DNA of 13,987 bases from an uncultured Actinomycetes bacterium. Lineage in GTDB: Bacteria; Actinomycetota; Actinomycetes; Nanopelagicales; Nanopelagicaceae. The position numbers and the translations under genes were made by a program. Below are positions 6,799 through 13,552 of this stretch, piece by piece. Below the pieces are notes generated by a model. That model ran no database searches. It was not told where the DNA came from and worked only from the letters and a program-made list of their open reading frames with translations. The number at the start of each line of letters is the position of its first letter. Position 1 is the first letter of the stretch. The stretch spans positions 1 through 13,987 of the forward strand of contig CAITFY010000087.1 in assembly GCA_903891755.1 (NCBI GenBank), given 5' to 3'.

Positions 6799-6822
6799 TT
6801 TTGCTCCTTGTGATGGATCAAA

Positions 6823-7062
6823 CTAGTTTGATAAAAACGCTTGCAAGTCTTGGAGTTGAAGTTCTCCACCGGACTTAAAAGCCCGATTAAAAGATCTCCG
6901 GTTCTGGGCCAATTCGAAACATCTCGGATGTAGCCAAGCTCCTCGACCAGGTAGAACGTGATTTGGATCTGGAGTTACCCGATTCGAAATCAGAACTAGG
7001 TGAAGAAGTCCTTGCGAACTCTCCCGGCTCCGACACGCGATACAGCTTCGCATCGGGACCAT
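6823..7062 (-). CDS. ylxR: YlxR family RNA-binding protein (RnpM-like)
   Basis: YlxR (DUF448) is a small RNA-binding protein encoded between nusA and infB in many bacteria. In Bacillus subtilis it has been described as a modulator of RNase P (RnpM). The protein is 79 aa. It carries the family's N-terminal motif RSCIACR (residues 5-11) and the central GRGAWLHPRC (39-48), followed by a basic segment (NRRSFNRAFK). It starts 11 bases after nusA. The ATG at 7062 is used because AAGG precedes it at about nine bases; an ATG three codons later (7053) is possible but has no such site. The AAGG lies in a small potential hairpin (7063-7076) that also includes the nusA stop codon. Confidence 0.9.
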   Translation of the reverse strand: MVPMRSCIACRSRESSQGLLHLVLISNRVTPDPNHVLPGRGAWLHPRCFELAQNRRSFNRAFKSGGELQLQDLQAFLSN

Positions 7063-7076
7063 TAAGGAGAACCTTA
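7063..7076 (-). promoter_or_regulatory. Small hairpin over the nusA stop and ylxR ribosome-binding site
   Basis: On the transcribed strand TAAGG (7076-7072) can pair with CCTTA (7067-7063) around a 4-base loop. The first arm holds both the nusA stop codon and the AAGG that would serve as the ylxR ribosome-binding site. A ribosome terminating on nusA would open it, which fits coupled translation. At 5 bp it could be chance. Confidence 0.35.
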
Positions 7077-8180
7077 CTCGCTCAACGCCGTGGGGCGTAA
7101 TTCCTCTTCTTGGGCAGCACTTTCCTGGGCGGCCAGCGCTTCGGCAGCTGCTAATTCCGCTGCTGCGGCAGCCGCTTCAGCCTTGGCGATATCACTTGGC
7201 TTCAATAGACGTTCAACAGGATTATCTGGATGGATATCCATGCGCCAACCGGTGAGCCTGACGGCGAGGCGGACATTTTGACCATCTTTGCCGATAGCCA
7301 GGGAGAGTTGGAAATCAGGGACGACGACCTTGGCTGACTTAGCCTCTAGATCAACGACCTCAACACTCGTCACGCGGGCAGGAGCAAGCGCGTTGGCAAC
7401 ATAAGTGGCTGGATCTTCTGAGTAATCAACGATGTCAATCTTCTCGCCATTGAGTTCATCCATGACCGCCTTTGAGCGAGCACCCATTGGGCCAATCAGC
7501 GCACCCTTAGGACTTACACCAACGCGATGGGATCGAACTGAAACCTTGGAGCGCTGTCCCGGTTCGCGCGATACGCCGACAATCTCAACGACCCGATCTT
7601 TTAGTTCTGGTACTTCTAGGGTGAAGAGCATCTTCACAAAATTTGGATGAGTTCTAGAGAGTGTGACCTCTGGACCCTTCTCTCCCTGCCTGACATCAAC
7701 AACATATGCCTTGATGCGATCTCCGTGCTTGTAACTTTCGGTTGGAACTTGCTCGACTTGCGGAATCTTTCCCTCAACGCGACCTAGGTCAACATAAATA
7801 ATGGTGGAATCGCGACCTTGCTGAACAATTCCCGAGATGATGTCTCCAACATTTCCAGAGAACTCAGCGACGATGCCCGCATCATTCATCGCACGCATCT
7901 TCTCTTTGAGAACCTTGCGTACTACAGATTTGATCTTCGCTTCAAAGCCTTCTGGCATGTGGGTGATTGTCTCGGTGTAGAGACCTTCATCATTAAATTG
8001 CGGAACATGAATAAGGATTTCACCGGTTTGGCGATTTAGAACTGAACGACCCTGGGGCATCGCTTCAGGGAGCTCTACGTAAGCCTCCGTGACGCTCTGC
8101 TCAATCGAGTTGATGAGTTTTTCGAGTGGGATTCCTTTTTCTAGCGTCATCGCTAGAAGAGCATCAACATCCACGCTCAT
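7074..8180 (-). CDS. nusA: Transcription termination/antitermination factor NusA
   Basis: NusA binds RNA polymerase and nascent RNA and modulates pausing, termination and rRNA antitermination. The protein is 368 aa. The N-terminal polymerase-binding domain covers about residues 1-105. An S1 domain spans about 108-178. KH1 spans about 190-260, with GALIGPMGARSKAVMDEL at 226-243. KH2 spans about 265-318, with LSLAIGKDGQNVRLAVRLTG at 292-311. It ends in an Ala/Glu-rich tail (335-360) and lacks the AR repeats of the 495-aa E. coli protein, which is normal in Actinobacteria. Its ATG overlaps the rimP stop (TAATG), with GGGAG seven bases upstream inside rimP. That site lies in a 5-bp hairpin (8189-8203). 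Confidence 0.97.
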   Translation of the reverse strand: MSVDVDALLAMTLEKGIPLEKLINSIEQSVTEAYVELPEAMPQGRSVLNRQTGEILIHVPQFNDEGLYTETITHMPEGFEAKIKSVVRKVLKEKMRAMNDAGIVAEFSGNVGDIISGIVQQGRDSTIIYVDLGRVEGKIPQVEQVPTESYKHGDRIKAYVVDVRQGEKGPEVTLSRTHPNFVKMLFTLEVPELKDRVVEIVGVSREPGQRSKVSVRSHRVGVSPKGALIGPMGARSKAVMDELNGEKIDIVDYSEDPATYVANALAPARVTSVEVVDLEAKSAKVVVPDFQLSLAIGKDGQNVRLAVRLTGWRMDIHPDNPVERLLKPSDIAKAEAAAAAAELAAAEALAAQESAAQEEELRPTALSE

Positions 8181-8632
8181 TACTCATCTCCCTTTTTGAG
8201 GGATTTAAATTCGATTTCAACATGAGCTTTCTCGATATCAACTAACGCTATCTCTTGCTCATCAATCTTTACCTTCTCATCCACGTACTCACCGATGCGG
8301 CCCTTGACGAGTTGACCATTGTGAAGCTTGATGGTGGAGAGGCGACCATGGTTCTTGCGCCAGTGTCGGGGAAGGGTGAGCGGGCGATCAATTCCCGGTG
8401 AAGAGACTTCGAGCGTGAAAGGGGTTTCGCCAAGCTCCGCTAAATTCTCTAAGACTTCGGAGATCTCTTTGGTTACAGAGGTAACTTGATCAAGGTTTAA
8501 ATGGGTATCGCTATCGACAATAACGGTGAGGATTGTTGGGCTTCCACCAGTCAAGGTGACCTCTTCGAGATATATGCCAGATGCTTCAATAATCGGGGCA
8601 ATCGCTCCGGTAACACTTTCGATAATACTCAT
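8180..8632 (-). CDS. rimP: Ribosome maturation factor RimP
   Basis: RimP binds S12 and the pre-30S particle and helps fold the central pseudoknot region of 16S rRNA. The protein is 150 aa, the usual size. The N-terminal alpha/beta domain covers about 1-75, and the signature EVSSPGIDRPL lies at 75-85. The C-terminal SH3-like domain (IKLHNGQLVKGRIGEYVDEK, 101-120) ends in the charged KSLKKGDE. It starts 21 bases after the transporter gene, with a purine-rich GGAAAGAGAG upstream of the ATG. Its TAA overlaps the nusA ATG by one base. The rimP-nusA-ylxR-infB order is conserved across bacteria and confirms the call. Confidence 0.96.
   Translation of the reverse strand: MSIIESVTGAIAPIIEASGIYLEEVTLTGGSPTILTVIVDSDTHLNLDQVTSVTKEISEVLENLAELGETPFTLEVSSPGIDRPLTLPRHWRKNHGRLSTIKLHNGQLVKGRIGEYVDEKVKIDEQEIALVDIEKAHVEIEFKSLKKGDE
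8189..8203 (-). promoter_or_regulatory. Small hairpin masking the nusA ribosome-binding site
   Basis: On the transcribed strand TCCCT (8203-8199) can pair with AGGGA (8193-8189) around a 5-base loop. The second arm is the core of the GGGAG ribosome-binding site of nusA, inside the rimP 3' end. Ribosomes finishing rimP would melt it, so it may tie nusA translation to rimP. Confidence 0.4.
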
Positions 8633-8653
8633 CTCTGGCTCTCTTTCCGCTAT

Positions 8654-9421
8654 TTAGTTGTAAATCCAATCATAACTCAATTTTGCGATGAGAGCCGCCA
8701 CCACCAAGAGGAAGATCTTGCGCACCAGCGGAGACCCACCTCGAATGGCTAGGCGTGAACCGATGAGTGCGCCAGTGACATTTGCAAAGGCTAGGGCTAA
8801 TCCGAGTTTCCACCAGATGTGCCCGGTGATTTGAAAGGTAACGATTGCCCCAAAATTAGTGGAGATATTTACAAGTTTTGCAGTCGCACTCGCTTTAAGG
8901 AATTCATAACCGACAACGATTACAAGTAGGAATACTAAGAAAGTTCCGGTTCCTGGACCGAAGAGGCCATCATAAAAACCGATGAGCAAACCACATCCTG
9001 CAACAATCCATAATCTAGTTCTCGCTGAGTATCGCAAATTCTCATTGAGTCCGAGGTTTGGTTTGCGCCAGGTATAGATCCCCACCAAGACAAGCAAGAT
9101 CAGAATTAAGGGATGAAATACAGATGTTGGAAAGTGTGAAGCGAGGTGCGCGCCTTCTACAGAACCAATCAACGCTGGAATCGCCATTGAGAGAGTGAGG
9201 CGCAGATCTGGTCTTACCTTTTTAAAGTATGAAGCTGCAGCACTTGATGTTCCAAAGATCGAAGGAATCTTATTGGTTCCCAAGATCATGGGAATTGGCT
9301 TATTTGAAATACCAATCAAGAGCGCTGGAAGTTGAACTAATCCCCCACCACCCGCCACAGCATCAACAAATCCCGCAAAGCCAGAGGCCAATGCCAGGAA
9401 TAAGAAGGTAAGGACGGACAT
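8654..9421 (-). CDS. TSUP (TauE/SafE) family membrane transporter
   Basis: This is a polytopic inner-membrane protein of the TSUP family, whose known members move sulfite, sulfonates or other small organic acids, mostly outward. The protein is 255 aa and very hydrophobic, consistent with about eight membrane helices. The family's two-repeat pattern is visible. Repeat one has GFAGFVDAVAGGGGLVQLPA (14-33), then GTNKIPSIFGTSSAA (48-62). Repeat two has GFYDGLFGPGTGTF (148-161), then ASATAKLVNISTNFGAI (177-193). The substrate cannot be read from sequence. It starts seven bases after proS with no recognisable ribosome-binding site, so it probably depends on coupling. This transporter is not a usual member of the proS-rimP-nusA cluster. 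Confidence 0.9.
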   Translation of the reverse strand: MSVLTFLFLALASGFAGFVDAVAGGGGLVQLPALLIGISNKPIPMILGTNKIPSIFGTSSAAASYFKKVRPDLRLTLSMAIPALIGSVEGAHLASHFPTSVFHPLILILLVLVGIYTWRKPNLGLNENLRYSARTRLWIVAGCGLLIGFYDGLFGPGTGTFLVFLLVIVVGYEFLKASATAKLVNISTNFGAIVTFQITGHIWWKLGLALAFANVTGALIGSRLAIRGGSPLVRKIFLLVVAALIAKLSYDWIYN

Positions 9422-9423
9422 GT

Positions 9424-9440
9424 ATTAACTAATTGTTAAT
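9424..9440. repeat. 6-bp inverted repeat at the proS-transporter junction
   Basis: ATTAAC (9424-9429) and GTTAAT (9435-9440) are perfect inverted complements around TAATT. The element covers the proS stop codon and ends three bases short of the transporter ATG. All but two of its arm bases are A or T, so it is weak as RNA. It could be an operator half-site pair or chance. Confidence 0.3.
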
Positions 9441-11156
9441 AGCAGCGAGAATCTCTGCAACCGCATCATCAGTTGCAAACTCCACCTTGCTTCCAAGGCT
9501 TCGTACGCGAAATTCAATCTTGCCCTCTTGCAATGACTTTCCGACGATGACGATATATGGAATACCAATCAATTCGGCATCTTTGAACTTCACTCCCGGG
9601 CTCGCATCTTTGCGATCATCAAGGAGCACGGAGAGTCCCTTGGCCTCAAGTTGCTCGCTCAGTTCTTGGGCAAAGGTAAAGATGGTTTCATCTTTACCGG
9701 CTGCAACCACATGAATTTCAGCTGGGGCAATCTCTCGTGGCCAGATAAGGCCAATCTCATCATGAGATTGTTCAGCGATAGCGGCGACAGCGCGAGATAC
9801 GCCAATTCCATATGAACCCATCGTTACAACCTGAGCCTTGCCATTTTGATCCAAAACGGTAAGTCCGAGTGCCTGCGCATACTTGCGACCAAGTTGGAAG
9901 ATATGGCCAATCTCAATAGCGCGGTCAATAACCACTGGAGTCTGACAGGTTGGGCATGGATCTCCAGCCTTTACCTCAGCAGCCTCTACAAACGCGGTGA
10001 CTTCAAAGTCCCGGCCGTGGGTTACATAACGCGCATGCTTATCGCGTTCATTTGCCCCGGTAATCCAGTGAGAACCGATAACAATTCGAGGATCTGCATA
10101 GACCGTGATGCCGAGCTTTGCAGAATCCTGTGGTCCGACGTAACCCTTTACCAAACCTGGGTATTTAGCGAAGTCTTCATCTTCAAAGAGTCGAAGATCT
10201 TGGACTCCCGCGAGATTTGCTCCCACGCGCTTGAGATCAACTTCGCGATCTCCTGGTACCAATACCGAGATTGCTTTTCCATCTGCCATAAGAAGAACAT
10301 TCTTCAAGGTATCTCCACCAGTGATTGAAATTCCGAACTTTGAGTTTACGAGTTCGACGAGAGAATCAATTGTTGGAGTATTTGGAGAATCAAAGATTTC
10401 AAAGGCAGGTGGGACTTCGCCCGCATAAGCCTCAACCTTTGTAACCATCGCTTCTACATTTGCCGCGTAGCCACACTTTTCACAGAGCACATAGGTATCT
10501 TCGCCAGTTGGGCACGGAGCCAAGAACTCTTCAGATTTTGAACCGCCCATGGCGCCTGACATCGCCGACACGATGTTGAACTTCAAGCCCAGACGATTAA
10601 ATGTCTTGATATATGCCTCGCGGTGGCGTTGGTATGAAGCTTCAAGTCCGGCATCATCAATATCGAAGGAATAGGAATCCTTCATCACGAATTCACGGCC
10701 GCGAATAATTCCGCTACGAGGACGTGGTTCATCGCGATACTTTGTTTGAATTTGATAGATCGACAGTGGCAAATCTTTATAGGAAGAGAACTCTCCCTTA
10801 ACCATCAGGGTGAACATCTCTTCGTGAGTAGGACCTAGGAGGTAATCATTTCCCTTGCGATCTTTGAGGCGAAAGAGGTCAGGGCCGTACTCGGTCCAAC
10901 GATTGGTTGACTCATATGGGTCGCGTGGCAATAGAGCCGGGAAGTGAACTTCCTGGAAGCCGGCGTTATCCATCTCTTCGCGGACGACTTTTTCAACGTT
11001 GCGATAGGTGCGATATCCAAGGGGTAGCCATGAGTAAATTCCTGCGGCGACGCGGCGGACATATCCGGCGCGGACGAGCAGACGGTGACTGGCAACCTCA
11101 GCATCAGCTGGGTCATCGCGCAAAGTGCGCAGCAATAAGGTGGACATTCGCAACAT
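9429..11156 (-). CDS. proS: Prolyl-tRNA synthetase, bacterial type with editing domain
   Basis: ProRS charges tRNA(Pro) with proline; it is a class II dimeric synthetase of the cytoplasm. The protein is 575 aa, the size of the bacterial form with an insertion (INS) editing domain. Motif 1 lies around 36-80 (GIYSWLPLGYRTYRNVEKVV). The LGPTHEE loop is at 107-113, and motif 2 is YRDEPRPRSGIIRGREFVMK (140-159). The INS domain occupies about 225-400, and motif 3 is MGSYGIGVSRAVAAI (446-460). The anticodon-binding domain follows from about 475. Two CxxC pairs flank the INS region (C225/C228 and C401/C404). The ATG at 11156 has AAGG seven bases upstream; an ATG three codons later is less well placed. 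It follows ispG after 28 bases. Confidence 0.98.
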   Translation of the reverse strand: MLRMSTLLLRTLRDDPADAEVASHRLLVRAGYVRRVAAGIYSWLPLGYRTYRNVEKVVREEMDNAGFQEVHFPALLPRDPYESTNRWTEYGPDLFRLKDRKGNDYLLGPTHEEMFTLMVKGEFSSYKDLPLSIYQIQTKYRDEPRPRSGIIRGREFVMKDSYSFDIDDAGLEASYQRHREAYIKTFNRLGLKFNIVSAMSGAMGGSKSEEFLAPCPTGEDTYVLCEKCGYAANVEAMVTKVEAYAGEVPPAFEIFDSPNTPTIDSLVELVNSKFGISITGGDTLKNVLLMADGKAISVLVPGDREVDLKRVGANLAGVQDLRLFEDEDFAKYPGLVKGYVGPQDSAKLGITVYADPRIVIGSHWITGANERDKHARYVTHGRDFEVTAFVEAAEVKAGDPCPTCQTPVVIDRAIEIGHIFQLGRKYAQALGLTVLDQNGKAQVVTMGSYGIGVSRAVAAIAEQSHDEIGLIWPREIAPAEIHVVAAGKDETIFTFAQELSEQLEAKGLSVLLDDRKDASPGVKFKDAELIGIPYIVIVGKSLQEGKIEFRVRSLGSKVEFATDDAVAEILAAINN

Positions 11157-11184
11157 GCGAGAACCTTATCTAACGAGGAAGTAG

Positions 11185-12336
11185 TTATAGACCGTTCACG
11201 GTAGGTGTGCCTGAGGCAACACCTGCAGCGGCCATCTCATCGGCCAATCGATTGGCTTCAAAGATCAAAGTCTCAACAATCTCGGCCTCTGGAACAGTCT
11301 TGATGACCTCACCGCGTACGAAGATCTGACCTTTTCCATTTCCAGATGCGACGCCGAGGTCAGCCTCGCGCGCTTCACCAGGTCCATTAACAACGCAACC
11401 CATAACCGCAACGCGAAGTGGAACGGTCATTCCTTGTAACCCAGCCTGAACTTTCTCGGCAAGTGAATAGACATCTACTTGAGCGCGGCCGCATGATGGG
11501 CAAGAGACAATCTCGAGCTTACGTTGGCGCAAGTTAAGAGATTCCAGAATTGAGATTCCGACCTTTACCTCTTCTACGGGAGGCGCTGAGAGTGAGACAC
11601 GGATGGTGTCGCCGATTCCTTCAGCGAGCAAAATTCCAAATGCAGTTGCAGATTTGATCGTTCCTTGGAAGATCGGTCCAGCTTCAGTTACGCCAAGATG
11701 CAATGGGTAATCGCATTGCGCGGCGAGGAGTCGGTAGGCCTTAACCATGGTGACGGGGTCGTGGTGTTTAACCGAGATCTTGATATCAGAGAAACCATGC
11801 TCTTCAAAGAGTGATGCCTCCCAGAGTGCAGATTCTGCAAGCGCCTCAGGGGTGGCCTTTCCATACTTCGCCAAGAGACGAGGATCGAGTGAGCCAGCGT
11901 TAACTCCAATACGAATTGGAATCCCGGCATCTCCCGCCGCCTTCGCTACTTCCTTCACCTTGTCATCAAATTGCTTGATGTTGCCAGGGTTGACGCGAAC
12001 GGCAGCGCATCCAGCATCGATAGCGGCAAAGATGTATTTAGGTTGGAAGTGAATATCTGCAATAACTGGAATCTGGGATTTCTTAGCGATGGCCTTCAGT
12101 GCGTCGGCATCATCCTGGCTTGGCACCGCTACGCGAACGATCTGGCAGCCAGAGGCTGTGAGCTCTGCGATCTGCTGCAGGGTGGCATTTACATCTGAGG
12201 TGAGCGTGGTGCACATGGACTGCACGCTTACAGGGGCATCGCCTCCCACAAGGACGCTTCCTACCTTGAGCTGCTTGCTCTTACGGCGAGGTGCGAGAAC
12301 TGGCAATGGGGCTGATGGAATTCCGAGATCGACCAT
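11185..12336 (-). CDS. ispG: 4-hydroxy-3-methylbut-2-enyl diphosphate synthase (flavodoxin)
   Basis: IspG (GcpE) catalyses the penultimate MEP-pathway step: it reductively opens methylerythritol cyclodiphosphate to HMBPP using a [4Fe-4S] cluster. From the ATG at 12336 the protein is 383 aa, normal for Actinobacteria. The TIM-barrel domain begins with VGGDAPVSVQSMCTTLTSDV (30-49) and includes RVNPGNI (114-120). The cluster ligands are Cys279 and Cys282 (SCPSCG), Cys314 (GCVVNGPGEA) and Glu321. An in-frame TTG at 12354 would add six residues but has no ribosome-binding site. The ATG has GAGG 12 bases upstream and gives the N terminus typical of relatives, so I use it. It begins about 20 bases after rseP. 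Confidence 0.97.
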   Translation of the reverse strand: MVDLGIPSAPLPVLAPRRKSKQLKVGSVLVGGDAPVSVQSMCTTLTSDVNATLQQIAELTASGCQIVRVAVPSQDDADALKAIAKKSQIPVIADIHFQPKYIFAAIDAGCAAVRVNPGNIKQFDDKVKEVAKAAGDAGIPIRIGVNAGSLDPRLLAKYGKATPEALAESALWEASLFEEHGFSDIKISVKHHDPVTMVKAYRLLAAQCDYPLHLGVTEAGPIFQGTIKSATAFGILLAEGIGDTIRVSLSAPPVEEVKVGISILESLNLRQRKLEIVSCPSCGRAQVDVYSLAEKVQAGLQGMTVPLRVAVMGCVVNGPGEAREADLGVASGNGKGQIFVRGEVIKTVPEAEIVETLIFEANRLADEMAAAGVASGTPTVNGL

Positions 12337-12355
12337 GGCTTTATTCTGCCTCAAA

Positions 12356-13552
12356 TTAGAGATTGAAGTGAACTGGATTGAAGATATCGGCCGCGAGCAG
12401 CATTAATGAGAGCGCGACGAGGAAGATAAAGACCACGGCTGTGATCGGCATCAACTTTTCGAGGTCAATTGGCGCTGGTTCTGGAAGTGCGCGACGACGC
12501 GCTCTCCATCTGCGATAACCATCGATAACCGCTACAGCCATATGCCCGCCATCCAGCGGTAGCAGTGGAAGCAGATTAAATATTCCGATAAAGATATTGA
12601 GGCTGGCGATAATCAAGAGGAAGGTCTCGAGTTTGTCTCCAAAACTCAAGGCGTGATCACTCGCCGTTGCAGCAGAGGCCTGAGCAACTCCGACCACTCC
12701 GACTAAACCGTTGGCATCGCGCTTTGCACCCAAGAAGGTCTGGCGGAAGAGCGCCGGAACTTTTCCTGGAAGGGAGATGAGAGATTTAATACTGGTCGAA
12801 AAGAAGTTTGAACCAAGGCTCCACGTATCGTGAATTGAAGTGATGACTCCTTCGCGTTGCAGGCCAATCTTGCTGATGATTCCAAGCATCCCAAAGCTCT
12901 TGCCTTCAATTGTTACCTGAGCTGGGTTTACATCAAGAGAAATTCTCTGGCCTGCGCGATCAATTACTAGGTGGATTGTCTTACCTGCTGAGTTGCGAAT
13001 GACTTGTACATCTTTGCTCCACTCTGTGACCTTCGCGCCGTTTACGGAGATGATGTGATCTCCAGGCATAAGCCCAGCGCTTTTGGCTGGTGAAGGTGTC
13101 GATCCAGCAGGACAGACGTTGGAGGTTGCACTGGTATTTATGCACGGAAGGACTTGATCAATAATTGGCAGTGATGTGGAAACACCAATTCCAAAGAAGA
13201 TTACAAAGAGAAGCACGAATCCAAGAATGAAGTGGCTAATAGAACCCGCTGCAAGCACGATTAAGCGGCGAGGAGTAGATGCTTTGACGAAGGCTCGAGG
13301 TGCTTCTTCCTCACTCATCTCCTCGTGAATAGACATACCGATAATGCGGCAATATCCGCCGGCGGGAATCGCCTTAATTCCGAACTCGGTCTCACCTTTA
13401 GTGAAGGACCAGATTTTGTATCCGAAGCCTAGGAAGAATTCGGTGACCTTCATTCCAAATTTCTTTGCGAAGATAAAATGACCAAATTCATGGAGCATTA
13501 CTGAGAGTAGAAGCGCTACGACAAAGGCTAAAACTCCAAGAGCTTGCAACAT
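12356..13552 (-). CDS. rseP: Site-2 intramembrane zinc metalloprotease, RseP/Rip1 type
   Basis: Proteases of this M50 family cut membrane-embedded anti-sigma factors and other membrane proteins in regulated proteolysis; the mycobacterial counterpart is Rip1. The protein is 398 aa. The first membrane helix holds the zinc motif HEFGH (21-25). A second helix spans about 98-122. An extracytoplasmic PDZ domain follows at about 127-215 (AGLMPGDHIISVNG, 159-172). The third-ligand motif NLLPLLPLDGGH (326-337) contributes Asp334, and a last helix runs to about 388. The PDZ region contains two cysteines (C137 and C147) that could form a disulfide. Its ATG overlaps the dxr stop (TAATG), with GGAG eight bases upstream. 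No anti-sigma substrate is encoded in the window. The gene name follows the family; rip1 would be equally fair. Confidence 0.95.
   Translation of the reverse strand: MLQALGVLAFVVALLLSVMLHEFGHFIFAKKFGMKVTEFFLGFGYKIWSFTKGETEFGIKAIPAGGYCRIIGMSIHEEMSEEEAPRAFVKASTPRRLIVLAAGSISHFILGFVLLFVIFFGIGVSTSLPIIDQVLPCINTSATSNVCPAGSTPSPAKSAGLMPGDHIISVNGAKVTEWSKDVQVIRNSAGKTIHLVIDRAGQRISLDVNPAQVTIEGKSFGMLGIISKIGLQREGVITSIHDTWSLGSNFFSTSIKSLISLPGKVPALFRQTFLGAKRDANGLVGVVGVAQASAATASDHALSFGDKLETFLLIIASLNIFIGIFNLLPLLPLDGGHMAVAVIDGYRRWRARRRALPEPAPIDLEKLMPITAVVFIFLVALSLMLLAADIFNPVHFNL

Noticed and set aside
6758..6800. Intrinsic terminator between ylxR and infB.
   Set aside because: The hairpin is sound, but the transcribed strand after it reads GTAAGGCATTTATTTAG with no T-run. 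The T-rich stretch on the other side would only matter for plus-strand transcription, and there are no plus-strand genes.
12337..12354. TTG start for ispG, adding six residues.
   Set aside because: It lies two bases after the rseP stop with no ribosome-binding site. The internal ATG gives the normal IspG N terminus.
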